Origin: Mytilus edulis
Lineage: Eukaryota; Mollusca; Bivalvia; Mytilida; Mytilidae
Assembly: GCF_963676685.1 (NCBI RefSeq)
Contig: NC_092344.1
Location: 86,396,749 to 86,460,748 of the forward strand
Length of the DNA: 64,000 nt
Direction: 5' to 3'
Shown: piece after piece, positions 47,820 through 60,180 of the stretch
Position numbering within the stretch: the stretch's first letter is position 1
Layout: every line of letters starts with the position of its first letter
The notes under the pieces: generated by a model
Seen by the model: only the letters and a program-made list of their open reading frames with translations
Databases searched by the model: none
Told to the model about the DNA's origin: nothing
Made by a program: the position numbers and the translations under genes

Positions 47820-50800
47820 ATGTTTCATTTAAGAAGTGCATACAAATTTTTAGTGTGGATTATATTAATCCTTTATTTTATTGACAGTAAGTATTGTGTA
47901 TACTAGTATATTGATGTATGACATTGTTCTCGTTTTACCTCAGATATTTGGGAACGACCATTTAGTTTTCCCCCCTAAAAATAATATGTTCTGAGCCCAA
48001 TTTGTGGGAGAGAAAAAATCTGGTCAAGCAGGTGACAACAAAAAAATATTTTCTGAATCCAGGTTTCCCCCATACCTTAAAGTGTTCATATGAAGGAACA
48101 AATAATTTCATTGAAAGCGTCGGAAAACTGGGAAAAAAAATAAGCCTTGCGTGAAAAAAAATCTGACTCAGACAAAAAACGTACCCTTTCCCTGAAGTGA
48201 AATGGTAGCTACCTTAGATCAAATTCAATTTGATAAGGTTATTCCGTTCCTTTTTTTTTTAAACTCTACTGTCTCTTTTTTTTTATGATACATTCAAGTT
48301 TCAAAAACAAACAAAATTAATGTCCTATTGGTCATTTAAGTTCTCTAAGTAAAAAAAAAAATACAACTTGTAGTAGGCTTAAATGGTATCTCCTATCATC
48401 ACAATGCTGGCTCAATAAATTTCTAGTACACAGTATCAAGATATGTTCATGTTTTAAGCTGTTTCATTGAGGTGTCTGTACGAAGCCACATATATTATTA
48501 ACTTTTACACAATAAATTAGGTTTTTTTCGGCATATATTTAGACAAAAACTAATGCTTACACATATTAAGATACAAGTAGAGTTGAATTATTTCAAAAAT
48601 AATTCGTAACAGTTTATAAAAATGTGTACTGCATTAGATTTAAAGTGAACAACACAAAAAGTTTTATTTGTTGTATATTTTTTTACTTAATTTTAACAAC
48701 TGTATTTCATTATTTTTAAATATATTTGATTTAACACCTACTGTTTGAAAGAACAATTAATGAAAAACAGATATATCAGATAGACACAAATAACAACCAC
48801 TGAACGCTTCTGACTTATATTCCTCTTATCGGTTGTGTTAAGTTATTTTTTTGAAATTTTTTAATATTTTGATATTGATGACAGATGATTGCCTCTACTT
48901 ATTTGGACTCAGGGCAATTTAAAGCATGGTATCTGGTATTGACATCTCTTCAGGGTATGATATCTATATTGGCCTCTAGATTTTTAGGGATTTTTCAACA
49001 TCTTCTTTTCATTTTTACTTTAAATTAAATCAAGAAAACTGGTGAACAGCTTAAAGAATTTCTATTCACAATAAGCTCTATTCAGTATACTTTCATATAC
49101 ACCAATGAAATTGTCTGTTTGTATTATCACTTATACATTGTAATACAGATCTTACTTGTACAATAGATGTTTAACTTACTTCCTTGCTTGTACTGATAAG
49201 GGATAATCACGGAAAATCCGAATAAAAAGGCGTCGTTTACTGTAATTTTTGTTATGACATTCAGAGGTATACTATTAGGGCTATTTTGAAATTGACTCAG
49301 AAATATGTTCCGTTAAATTAGGGTCTATTTCACAATGTCTTGATTAAGTCTTGGAAAATAAATCACATGTAAATAAACTCATCATAGATACCAGGACTAA
49401 ATTTTGTATATACGCCAGAGGCGCGTTTCGTCTACAAAAGACTCCTCAGTGACGCTCGAATCCAAAAAAGTTAAAAGGCCAAATAAAGTACGAAGTTGAA
49501 GAGCATTATGGACCAAAATTCCTAAAATTTATGCCAAATACAGCTAAGGTAATCTATGCCGGAGGTAGAAAAGCCTTAGTTTTTCAAAAATGCAAAACTT
49601 TGTCAACAGTTAATTTATAAATATAACGATATCAATGATAATTCATGTAAGCACAAAAAGTGCTGACTACTGGGTAAATGAATGACAAGGCGTGATTAGA
49701 TTAAACCTACGCCAAGAAAGACATTTATTGTGTTATCTTCATCTTTGAGAAAGGAGTCATGATTTAAAAAAGATCTATATCGTAGTGCAATGGATGGCCT
49801 GAGACTGTTATTTCGTAACTACACTTGTATTTCTTTCAGACAATAAATGCAAATTACAAAATCGCACTTGCTCTTTCTCAATATTACTTTTATAGTGTGG
49901 TGTACTACTTTTGGGACAAATCAAATCAAAATTATAAAAAAAAAATCATCAGGTTTAACTCAAGAATGAATAATTTTATGTTAAAGGGTCTTAAATTCTG
50001 TTTGACAGCTTCATACATATCAATTGTTAACCCTTTATAACTGGACCAAATCAATACTTTACTTTTAATTTTTCCACCAAACTTTTGAAAAATATCATCG
50101 TCTTCTTGCTATGTAAGGCATTACAGACAAGAAAAAATAAAATAGGAAGGGGTATGAACATTTTTTACAAGTAAAACACTGTTAACACTAGGGACGAAAA
50201 TCAAAGGCCGACAACTGTGTTCCAAGGCCTTATAATAAATATGTTGAATGTCTCATTGGTTGACATAAACTTCTACAAAAAAATTTTTTTTATATCTTTA
50301 TTCTCTACAAAAATGAACGATTTTTTTCTCTTGATAAAAATACGAATGCAATTATTTTCTAATTCATAACTTCAAGCGAACATAAATTATTTACAAAAAT
50401 AAACTCAACACCTTTGTATGGGATCAGCTCGCCTGACAGTGTGCACCAAAGCTTTAATTTTATTAAAGACAAATGCAAAATACTAAATGTTCATCTGTTA
50501 CTGTCTGCCTAGGCCGCTGCAGGTAACGAACACAAAAACCACAAAGATAAAAGCAGTTTTCATTATGTACTCAAAGACATATTATGAATTAATTTAAAGA
50601 TTCTGTTTTTACACACATTATTCACAATAAACCAAAATAACATATACTTTGGCGGTTGTGCGAATTTATGATATTGTCATTCGAGGTTCGCTTTTGGTGC
50701 AGTAAAGTTTCCCACCCACCTATCCGACTTGATGTATGTTTCTTATGTAACTGTAAACCGTCATCGAAGATAGCGGGTAAAGGAGAGCTGGCCCAGCACG

Positions 50801-53800
50801 TCCGTGCAGGCTGTAATTACTGAGACGTGGAATGGATTGATGTTATGATAGATTCATGGTATACCGCCATCTTGGATTGTACTATCACACTACACAATAG
50901 AGTCTAGTTATTTGCTCAAATCTGCAAATTTGTAGACAGATGTGTCATTTTATTGGTTATACTGTTTATTTATATGAAGAAAACTTGCTGATTAATTGCA
51001 TGAAACAAAATATTTAAACAAATACCAAACATTTGTGTTTTAGAATCGGTTTTTTTCCCAACTAAACATGGGGAAATAACTCTTTCAGTGAAAAAATTAT
51101 ACTGGTATGATTACGAAATTTTCATTTTTACTTGTAGCAAGAAAACAATTTCGGTGACACCATTTTTATTTTTATTTTCTTCGAACATATTACAAAACCT
51201 AATGCTATATTCTCACAATTTATTTCAAAATTCTATCTCAGAGATTATTTTATTTCCTTTAAACATATTACAAAACCTATCTTCTCAAATTTATTTCAAA
51301 ATTCTGTCTCAGTTATTTCTTTTTATGCACGAAAATGTGTTTTTTCATGATCATTCGAAGCAAATTAATGCAATTTTCAACGACTCATAGCTTGAAAAAT
51401 GGCACGGTGACCCATCCTTTTTATTATATTTTTGAAAAGAGCAAATAAAAGTCCATTATGGCAAAGTGTAAGAAAATTCTATCTCGAGACCTATGATCTG
51501 CCTAAAATTTCGTAAAATCTCTAAACGAATCTATTTTCTTTTGTAATTCCTTAATTTAAAAAATATTCTTTATCGACTGACTGCCTGTAATAAATTAGAG
51601 ACTGATTTTCATGACTATTTTACAACACGGGTCTTGAATCCCGGGAAAGTTGCAACATTTTTTCATCTGCCTATATATCTATATATGCTGAAAACATTTA
51701 CTTCTAGCATCTATATATCGTAAGATAGTACTCAGTGGCTTTTTCCTTAAAAGTTGATGATTTATTCATGGTGTTTGCTAAACGTCCAGTGGCAAACATT
51801 TCATCGAAATTAAGGACGAGAACATATACAATAGGTGTGCTAGATAAAGGACAAGAAATTTTGACTTTCACTGAAAAATGAGGTAATGTTGGATAGGCTT
51901 AAGAAATTAGGCCTTGCAACACGACGCTGTGTGCTTACCACGACTTTCGTCAGATGTACTTATATTATGCAATTTAAGTCCCGCCTCAATGGCATGGTTT
52001 TTTAATTGCAAAACAAGCGTTATAAAATTATAATGTATATATTTTTTTCATTTCAGCTGCATTGGCACGTGGATTTCGATCCGGATTTCGTAGTTATCGA
52101 TATATCAGTTACAGAAGTTACAGCTATACCTATTACTACTACTATTATTCGTATTATTCATCATCTTTGTAAGTTTGTTTTATCTGCATTTTTGTCAAGT
52201 TATTCAGGTTATCACACTTTAAGCCGAATATCTTAGAAACAAGGATGTATAAGAAATAAAACGGTTGAAGAGCTATATCACAGACAAACAAAAAAGACTT
52301 AAAAAATGTTGCCAAATCCGTCAAAGGTCATCTTTGTATGAGGGAGTTGAAACCTTAGTTTCTTAATAATGAGCCGGTGATACCCTTGTATAATAGATAT
52401 CGCTCATTTCGGGTTATCTAGGTCTTATTCTCATGGTATTTGTCATTTCCCGCATTCCACAGTTGGATATTTTGGTACTTATTCCCAAAAGATAACTATT
52501 GTGACAGTGGTTATTATTTATTTCCCGAGTCTGATTTGATTTTAAGTATTTCTAGACTTGAAGACTACTCGGGTTGTTATAAGTGCTCAATTAGGTTGTT
52601 TCATAGTTTATACCATTCCATAGATCAACCGTCACTTAATAGTGCTTTGCTTTTGTGTTTAACAAATCTTTCATTTGCGCCACAAACCATATTTTATAAG
52701 CGCAAAAAAATATTTCAGTTGCACCAAAATTATATATAACATTCACCATAAATCACATTCCTCAATGAACTAAAATCATTAATCAATGATTAGTTTGTTT
52801 CAATGCTGAGATTGTATTTTTTGCTGGTCTAAACTGTCAAGGTGGTTGACTGTGATTTATTTTCGCTACTTTCGCGAGTTGAAAAATACTAAAATACAAA
52901 TCGTCGCGAATTTGTATATATTATTAAACTATTAAGTTAAGAAAATGAGAAAATCGCGAAATTAAATAGCCGCGAAGTTGGTTAGAAAGAGTAACACGCG
53001 GACTTGAGTAACCGCGAAAATAAGTTGGTTTACATTAATAATTCTATTATTTACCATATTTATAAAAAAATAATAATGTTAAATTACAGATCAACTGGTG
53101 CAATCGTAGGCGTTGTATTTGGTGCCCTTATAGGCGGTGCTGTGTTTTTAACTGGATGCATAATGTGTTGTGCGTTTTGCTGCTGTAGTGGTAATAAGAC
53201 TTCTCGAGGACAAGTGGTCAGAACAAACCAAGCAGGAATCGCCACTATTTCGACAAGTCAAATGAGTTCCAATGGTGAGTATTCAATATAGAATTGAGAA
53301 TGGAAATGGGGAATGTGCCCAAAGAGACAACTACCCGAATAAAAAGCAGAAAACAGCTGAAAGCCACCAAATGGACCTTCAACTCAACGAGAAAATCCCG
53401 CACCCAGAGGCGTGCTTCAACCGGCCAGTAAACATAAATGTGTATTAGTTCAGTGATAATATAGATATACGTCATACTAAACCCTGAAACATATAGATGA
53501 AGTAAAATAAGAAATTGTATGCATTTTTTAGATTCATATACCTATTTCGATATATCTTTTAAAAAATACAAATGTTATAAGATGCTTTAAAAGGTAAAAT
53601 AAAAAAAAGCGAACTCCAAGAAAATTTAAAGCGAAAATTCTCCGTTTTTAATGGCAAAATCAAAAGCTCATAAAACGAATGGAAAACAACTGTCATATTC
53701 CTGATTTGGTACAGTCATTTCCCAATGTAGAAAATGGTGGATTAAAACTGGTTTTAAAATCAGTTTTCTTCATTTATTAAAGAAAATTATGTTTAAAAAA

Positions 53801-54609
53801 AAAATTGAAGTAGAAAGTGTTTCGCAATTTTCAGGATTATTGTTCAAATCCCAATTGTTAGTTCAAATAGATTTGTTTATACCTCAGTGTTTTTGTGGGC
53901 TTTTTTATCAATACATTAAACAAGGGTTAAAGACGGAAAATAGCTAGTATCGGTCAAATATCACAGCTTGTCTTAAAAGAATGACGAAAGATACCCGAGG
54001 GACAATCAAACTCATAGATCGAAAAAAAAAACTGACAAAGCCATGGCTAAAAAAGAAAAAGACAAACAGACAATTAATAGAATACAGGAAACAACATAGA
54101 AATCAAAATACTAAGCAACACGAAACCCACCAAAACTGGGACTGATCTTAGGTGCTCCGGAAGGGTAAGTAGATCCTACTCCACATGTGGCTACCGTCGT
54201 GTAGCTCCTGTTATTACAAATGCTGTAAATAGTCTAATTCGGTAGGTCACATGGAACATAGTAGGTCACATTAAATATAGTAGGGACGATTTAGCAATTG
54301 GTGTGTAATTTAGACACTTGTCTACAACAGTTGGGGACCGTATATATAGTGAATTCAGGTTTATTTTTTCTTATATTTTTTTAATCTATAAGTAATTTGT
54401 GTTTAGCTTTACCTGAATCTAATAAAACAATATATAAAACAATCATTATTGGTTTTTCAGCCACATTTAACGAAACCGGTGTTCAGTTTACTCCTTCCCA
54501 GTATTCCAGTCCGCAGCAATATAACACTGAGTACTCAGCGCCTCCTCCAGCTTACAATGAAGTTGTATCTACTGGGAATGTCAATATAGGATTTAATAAG
54601 GATACTTAG
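47820..54609 (+). CDS. CYYR1/shisa-like one-pass membrane protein, four exons (47820-47886, 52057-52168, 53090-53274, 54461-54609)
   Basis: I assembled this from splice sites: donors GTAAGT (47887), GTAAGT (52169) and GTGAGT (53275); acceptors TTTCAG, TTACAG and TTTCAG. Intron phases are 1, 2 and 1, and the exons total 513 bases, exactly 170 codons plus stop. Residues 1-26 are a signal peptide (FLVWIILILYFI core, cleavage after ALA). Residues 27-60 are extracellular, rich in Arg, Ser and 15 Tyr, with YTYYYYYYSYYS. One membrane span lies at ~62-84 (Gly-rich). A likely palmitoylated CMCC/CCC cluster follows (83-92). The tail has a WW-binding PPAY at 150-153. This layout matches CYYR1/shisa-like/WBP1 adaptors, which bind NEDD4-type ligases or traffic receptors. 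Unusually the ectodomain has no Cys. Intron 1 is 4.2 kb, and introns 1 and 3 hold repeats. AATAAA follows at 54654. The function is inferred only from layout. Confidence 0.87.
49377..49676 (-). repeat. Repeat G, reversed full-length monomer, in intron 1
   Basis: 'actcatcatagataccagga', 'gaggcgcgtttcgtct', 'tacgaagttgaagagcatta', 'gtagaaaagccttag' and 'aaagtgctgactactggg' are the reverse complement of one unit of the dimer at 11156. Confidence 0.85.
53288..53440 (-). repeat. Repeat T, reversed, in intron 3
   Basis: AATTGAGAATGGAAATGGGG begins 13 bases after the exon 3 donor. It continues with 'agagacaacta', 'caacgagaaaatcccgcacc' and 'agaggcgtgcttcaa'. Confidence 0.85.
53600..53775 (-). repeat. 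Repeat F, reversed, in intron 3
   Basis: 'gcgaactccaagaaaatt', 'cctgatttggtacagtcatt', 'aatgtagaaaatggtggatt' and 'aaaactggttttaaa' match the 35935 copy on the same strand. Confidence 0.8.
53985..54265 (-). repeat. Dispersed repeat S, reversed, in intron 3
   Basis: 'gaaagatacccgagggacaa', 'gacaaagccatggctaaaaa', 'actaagcaacacgaa', 'gatcttaggtgctccggaag' and 'tccacatgtggctaccgtcg'. Parts recur on + at 56690-56910 and 58015-58165. Confidence 0.8.
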
Positions 54610-54653
54610 TTATGAGGAATTTTCAAGTTTTTACAAGCATTATATTAGTGTTC

Positions 54654-54659
54654 AATAAA
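54654..54659 (+). other. Polyadenylation signal for the four-exon gene
   Basis: AATAAA lies 45 bases after the stop codon at 54607-54609, a normal distance for a short 3' UTR. Confidence 0.6.
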
Positions 54660-54929
54660 TTAGTTCTTAACATCTATTTAAAACTCAACTATATATAGAG
54701 ATAGAATTCAGAGGATTAGTCATTTCAAGAATTTTGGGAAATATCTAGTGAATTTTACAAAATATTGTTAACTTACAGTTTTTGAAATATGACTGATGTT
54801 CCCACATAATGCATAAAAATGATTAAAATTGAACTATGATATCAAATAATATTCTGTAAATACATGTATACCATAATGCAGATGTAGTAAGTCAATGCAC
54901 CACTAATATACATTGATATACATGTAAAC

Positions 54930-55036
54930 CTGGTGTGGAATTTTCTTGCTGTGTTGAAGACACCTTGAGTGTTTTCTGCTCCTTGGTCGGATTATTGTCT
55001 CTTTGACAAATTTCTCATTTCCATTCTCAATTTTAT
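54930..55036 (+). repeat. Repeat T, 3' part
   Basis: 'ggaattttcttgctgtgttg', 'tgtctctttgacaaatt' and CTCATTTCCATTCTCAATTT match the end of the 17865 copy. Confidence 0.75.
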
Positions 55037-56689
55037 GTACAATATGTTTGTTAGTTTAAAAACAGAAATTGTTTACAATAATATCAGTCACTTATATCAT
55101 TTTTGATGTAGGAGTCGTATACGACATAATGCCAATAGTGAAATACGACAATTTCCAAAAGGGCCAACGGTACTCTGAACGAAATAAAAGAGCCGTACGC
55201 TGTTCACTGTTGTCATATTGCTAAATATTGAAAAGGTTTGACAATATGCAATTTGGGACAAGTGCTTTTGAGTAATATAAAGGTTCATGCATTGAACTTT
55301 TAATATACAAATAAATAAATCACATTGATTTACTTCGACTTGTCCTTATAGGAACTAATATCTCAAATGCCGACAATACTAGTATTATAAGTGATAAGTG
55401 CAATGTTAGAAGGCTTGTTGTGCAACTTGAAGATAATCAAAATCTCCTCATTTCAAATTAGAAGTCATGCACTGACAAATAGGTAATGCTAGAAATTAAC
55501 AGTGTATTCTCATTTTGCCAAATTCGTCATTTAAAAAAAAAATCCTACAAATGCTTGTGATGGATTAAAAAATAATTAAACAGTTTTTATAAATGAATTT
55601 TTTTTCTTCATTATGGTCGATGTGTTTTCCCTTTTTTTTTGCTTATGTTTTGATTTTTCCGTATTTAATTACTAATAAAGTAGTAATTGTATAAATACAT
55701 AAAAGATCGCTACATATGCAATATACGTATACAGGAAAACGTTTCTCGAAATCAACTTTCCGACAGACGTTGAACTAAGGTTTCCTAGTGGTTAAGGTGA
55801 AATTATTCCTTAAGAAGTTTTACGGGTACCGTCATTAGTCAATATATATGTCGTAGACGACAACGGAAATGTTTCAATTGTTGAAGTCATAATACTCTTT
55901 TCCCCACATTATGACAACACCGGAAGAAACTGAATATATAATAAATGTGTATCCAACACGACATGTTCAACATGTGGGGCTTTAGTTGGTCAGTCTTTGA
56001 GTTTTTATGTAGTATATTTTTAACTGTTGTTAATTTTTCCGTTATTTTTATGTTATATTTTTGTTGTCCCCTGGTATCTCCGAGTATTTCTATATTCAAT
56101 CAAGTTGAATAACTACTTGGGTAATTGTAGAATTTAGTAAATAACCTACAAACTGTAATAATATATGATTAATAAACATACAAAGGGGATACCGGATTAT
56201 GAATCAATAGGTGTATTTATATTTCTTATTGTTAAATAGATATCATATTGATATTAATAGCAATATTAAGATAATAAATTATATATTTATTCATTAAAAA
56301 ATGTAGATAAAGTGTATTTTTTTAATGCAAGATGGGGGATGAGTTCACGCTACCCTACATCATCTATTAAAATCAATGTAAAACCTGCTCATAAATTTAC
56401 AGGATTACAAAGAGATGAACGCATGTTTGAACACTCAACTAATCCAACTGACATGTATGGGGGTTTTGTTTTAATAAACTTGGTGAGGCTTTTTTAAGTT
56501 TATGAGTGAAGTGAATTAACATTTTCATAATGTAAAATCCGACAACAGACGAAATATGGTAATAAGATGATGAAAAAGTAGTTTTTTAATCTACTATAAT
56601 CAAAGTTTTTATATAAAGATATAAGTAGTTGACATGAGGTACACGACAATGACAAACGCACAATAAAATGATCTGACAAACAACAGTGT
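55037..56689. other. No feature identified
   Basis: AT-rich downstream flank of the four-exon gene; no further exon or gene recognised. Confidence 0.3.
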
Positions 56690-56910
56690 CACGTGTGGAA
56701 CAGGATCTGATTACCCTCCCGGAGTACCTTGGATCACTCCCAGTTTTTGATGGGGTTCGAGTTGCTTAGTCTTTAGTTTTCTATGGTGTGTCTTGTGTAC
56801 TATTGTTTGTCTGTTTGTCTTTTTATTTTTTTAGCCAAGGCGTTGTCAATTTATTTCTATTCTATGAGTTTAATGTTCTTCTGGTATCTTTCGCTCCTTT
56901 TTTTTTTTTA
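56690..56910 (+). repeat. Dispersed repeat S
   Basis: 'ccctcccggagtaccttgga', 'gagttgcttagtctttag', 'agccaaggcgttgtcaattt' and 'ctggtatctttcgctcc' form the reverse complement of 53985-54150. Confidence 0.75.
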
Positions 56911-58014
56911 ATTTAACTGTTTGAGATTTTTATGACTTTAAACACACATTCTTCAAGCTGGCTTGTTATAAATGATTTAACAGGACTATCGGCCAGTTAC
57001 AAAAGGTTTAAAGAAAACAAAAAGATGTTAATAAGAAATCGTCGTACATTTTTACTGATACCTCTGTTTAGTTTCACAAGTTTTAATGTCAGATTCCTTT
57101 TAATTATCATATTATCAGCCTTGATATATGACGAAATTACAACAATTAAAAGATATATTTGTTGATGATACCTCACATTTTAATTCTCATCGAAGGACTG
57201 ACGACATGCTACACAAATCATAAATTGATTAAAAACAAATGAAATTAACAAATAAAATCTGAGGGAATCGCGTAAATTCCAAAGGGAGCGAAGTCGTGTG
57301 CGTCGACAGAGTGCATGTCTCCTGCTATGTACGTTTCTCCTGCTTTTCATGCATTACCTGCCATGAGAATCCAGTCAGTCAGAATCGAAAGAGACACTAC
57401 ATGTATCAGTAAAATTATATATAAGACGATACTTATTGTATCTAAAGATATACTTATGCATATATCGTTAGTGTGTAAGTATTATACACCGGAATATGGA
57501 TGATCTATATTAGTTGTTTTCCATATAATTAGTGACACGTGCACGAGGAAGAAAAAACTAAAATTACACATTACACAAGAAACTATTATAAAAGGAGAAA
57601 CAACGGAGAAGTGTTGGTTTATTAAAAAGAATAGAAAGAGCCAGGACACGAATGGTATGCTACTACAAACCAACACTTATTCATTTTGTTTTTTGTCGAA
57701 GGTGTTAACGTGACGTCTTTTTAAACTAACAATTCCTTTTTGATGAGATCACGTTATCACTGACCACAAATCAACTCCTTGATATCTTGAATTTTGCAAT
57801 AGATAACACCAAATCTTTTAATCAAATACGCTTTAAATCAACAATTGGTGCACGATGTACTTTTTCAACAAAATACATTGGGTGATTACATGTTGGGTTA
57901 TCCTCAATTTAACTTTAACTGATTAAGGCATATTCGGATTAGGTGTTATGTATTAATCCATGTATTTTACAGAATTTTTGGGATAAAACAAAGCTCAAGC
58001 CTAATCTTAATTTA
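56911..58014. other. No feature identified
   Basis: AT-rich; no supported gene. Confidence 0.3.
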
Positions 58015-58165
58015 CATTCGTATTGCTTAGTCTTTAGTATTCTATGTTGTGTCTTGTGTTCTATTATTTGTCTGTTGTTTTTTTTTCAGCCATGGCGTTG
58101 TCTTTTTTTTTTTCGATCTATGAGTTTGATTGTTCCTCTGGTATCTTTCGCTGCTCTTCTAAACT
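58015..58165 (+). repeat. Dispersed repeat S, shorter copy
   Basis: TTGCTTAGTCTTTAGTATTC, 'cagccatggcgttgtc', 'tctatgagtttgattgttcc' and 'ctctggtatctttcgctg', in the same order as 56760-56905. Confidence 0.8.
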
Positions 58166-58555
58166 ACGCATTTTTAAAAATATGTATTAGAAAAAAAGAG
58201 GCGGATGATAAGATTTGGGATATTCAAATCTCGAGGAGAAAAGGACGACAAAACAAGTTCATATAACACAAATAAAAAATTAAAGGCTGAACATCATATG
58301 ATATCACCCTAAATAAAACAAAAACAGACAAATTTTATTCTTAATATTAACAATACACCAAATCCGTTGATGTGTATCCTTTAAGTATCTAATTTATGTT
58401 ATAAAAACAAAAGATAAATTGGAATAGATACTTAAATCACTGTATAAAATGTAAGCTTCCAAAGTGGAATCTTTTGAAGAATGATCACTAGTATGTTGAA
58501 ACACATACCATAGAAATTAAAACTTTAACCAACTGATAGTCGAATGTTTCGCGTG

Positions 58556-58905
58556 TAAATTACAGCGGGTCTAAAATACAGCAGCACCTTTGATTACACG
58601 AAAAAGGAAATTTGACTCAATTACGCCTGTTTTAATACCGTTACACTGGCTACCCATACATAAGCGTTGCCAATATAATCTTCTTTTATATGTGTATAAA
58701 GCACCGCATGGCAAGGCTCATAGTTACCTACAAAATTTATATACACCATACAAGCAAAGTAGACCCCTCAGGTCGGAAAATAGTATGCTCCTACATCCTA
58801 ACGAAAAGCTACGGTGAGAGGCGTTTTGACAAGGCTGCACCTACACCCTGGAACAATTTGCCATCGTCTTTACGGAGTGTAAATTCTTTAGATTTTTTTT
58901 AAAAA
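58556..58905 (+). pseudogene. C-terminal fragment of a CR1/Jockey-type LINE ORF2
   Basis: After a preceding in-frame stop the translation reads NTAAPLITRKRKFDSITPVL and LIPLHWLPIHKRCQYNLLLY. It continues with VYKAPHGKAHSYLQNL and, after a frameshift near 58800, SYGERRFDKAAPTPWNNLPS and SVNSLDFF then a stop. The 'LHWLPI--R--Y', 'YKA-HG-AP-YL' and 'Y-R-F--AAP--WN-LP' words are the conserved end of CR1/Jockey-group LINE proteins. It is a 5'-truncated copy and unrelated to the LINE at 3286-7697. Confidence 0.85.
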
Positions 58906-59104
58906 GCAACTCAAGACTCAAAGAAACCAACGACAATCCCTGAATAACAATCTTAGAGGTTTTTGGCAGGTACGCATATTATGTTTCGGGGTTCGATATG
59001 TTTGCGAGCGATCACCACTCCTTTACATGGGACAGGGATTCAACAGCACTATAAAGGAATAGTTTCTAATTTTGAAATTTCATAATTTAATAGAACAGTT
59101 TATG

Positions 59105-59905
59105 AGACTATATTTCTTTGGAGGTTTCGATAAGACCCTTTGAAATAAACATCGTTGATATTGAAGTATATGACATTATTATTTAAACAGCCCATTTCGT
59201 TTGATCATATTTTGTTTATGAAATGTTTATCTGTGTATTTCACACACAGTCAATCACACGTCATTTTTTGTTATGAAACGTTTCTCATTGATTTATCTAC
59301 ATGTGATGATGCATTTTATAGATAGTATTTGATAAACATTTAAATAATATACTCATATGATCGAGTTGTATTTTAGGGTTTTGTAAAGGTATTGTACATA
59401 GAATATATAATTGGAAAAACTTTGTTAAAAGTAAAATGATACAAATACGGAACTCCGAGGAAAATAAAAACGGAAAGTCCCTAATCGAATAGAGAAATCA
59501 AAAGCTCAAACACATCAAACTATAAATAGAACATTGTACAGCATTATTATAATTCTTTTATGCTCATAAAAAGAAGATAAAGCAAATATATTCTAGTAAT
59601 GATGCATTATAGTAAAGTTGCAGAAAAACCATCATCGTGATCAGTGTGGTCAACTATTGCTATCAAAACATCTTGTCAGAATACCGAACAATTTAAATCT
59701 AATCATTTGTTCTGAAAAAGCGTTAATTGTGCAGTACTTATATTTCGCTACCATAGCCAAACAAAAGTATAAGTTTTAGGCTCGTCTCGGTGATCGTAAA
59801 TTTGTTTATTTTAGAATCAAAACAAAGGTCCTAGACGACGTAGGGATTTTTTAAGATCTGTTTAAATCAAAGTTTGTTAATAACGACTTGTGATTCACTA
59901 GACAA
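59105..59905. repeat. Segmental duplication, copy 1
   Basis: It shares ordered blocks with 61213-62215: 'gaagtatatgacatta', ACAGTCAATCACA, GTTATGAAACGTTTCTC, 'agatagtattt', 'gttttgtaaagg', 'agtaatgatgcatt', 'gcagaa-aaccatca', 'tttaattgtgcagt' and 'gtttattttag'. It includes a reversed scrap of repeat F at about 59445-59520, shared by both copies. No coding function is visible. Confidence 0.8.
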
Positions 59906-59935
59906 GTATTTATAATACTCATTTCGGTTGTTGTT

Positions 59936-60180
59936 TATGCCCCATTTATGGTCATTATGTGTTGTGGTATGTGCGTCCGTTCGTCCGTTTATCCGTCTGT
60001 CCCGATTCAGGTTAAAGTTTTTGGTCGAGGTAGTTTTTGATGAAGTTGAAACTTAGTTTACATGTTCCTTATGATATAATCTTTCTAATTGTAATGCCAA
60101 ATTAGAGTGTTTACCCCATTTTGAACATAGAATATGATAATGCGGATGGGGCATCCGTGTACTAGGGAGTCATTCTTGTT
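59936..60180. repeat. Dispersed repeat P, second copy
   Basis: ATGCCCCATTTATGG, 'cgtccgttcgtccg', GGTTAAAGTTTTTGGTCGAG and GGGGCATCCGTGTACT match 33633-33931. It truncates the RTE-type LINE fragment that starts at 60181. Confidence 0.8.

Noticed and set aside
49825..50040. Alternative first exon of the four-exon gene (hydrophobic N-terminus near 49847)
   Set aside because: No suitable donor with phase 1 follows, whereas 47820-47886 has a perfect donor, phase and signal-peptide cleavage site.
51088..51390. 100-codon + frame
   Set aside because: It covers a ~78-bp A/T-rich tandem duplication with no protein character; it lies in intron 1.
58590..58902. Host gene
   Set aside because: The words match the LINE ORF2 C-terminus and the frame is shifted.
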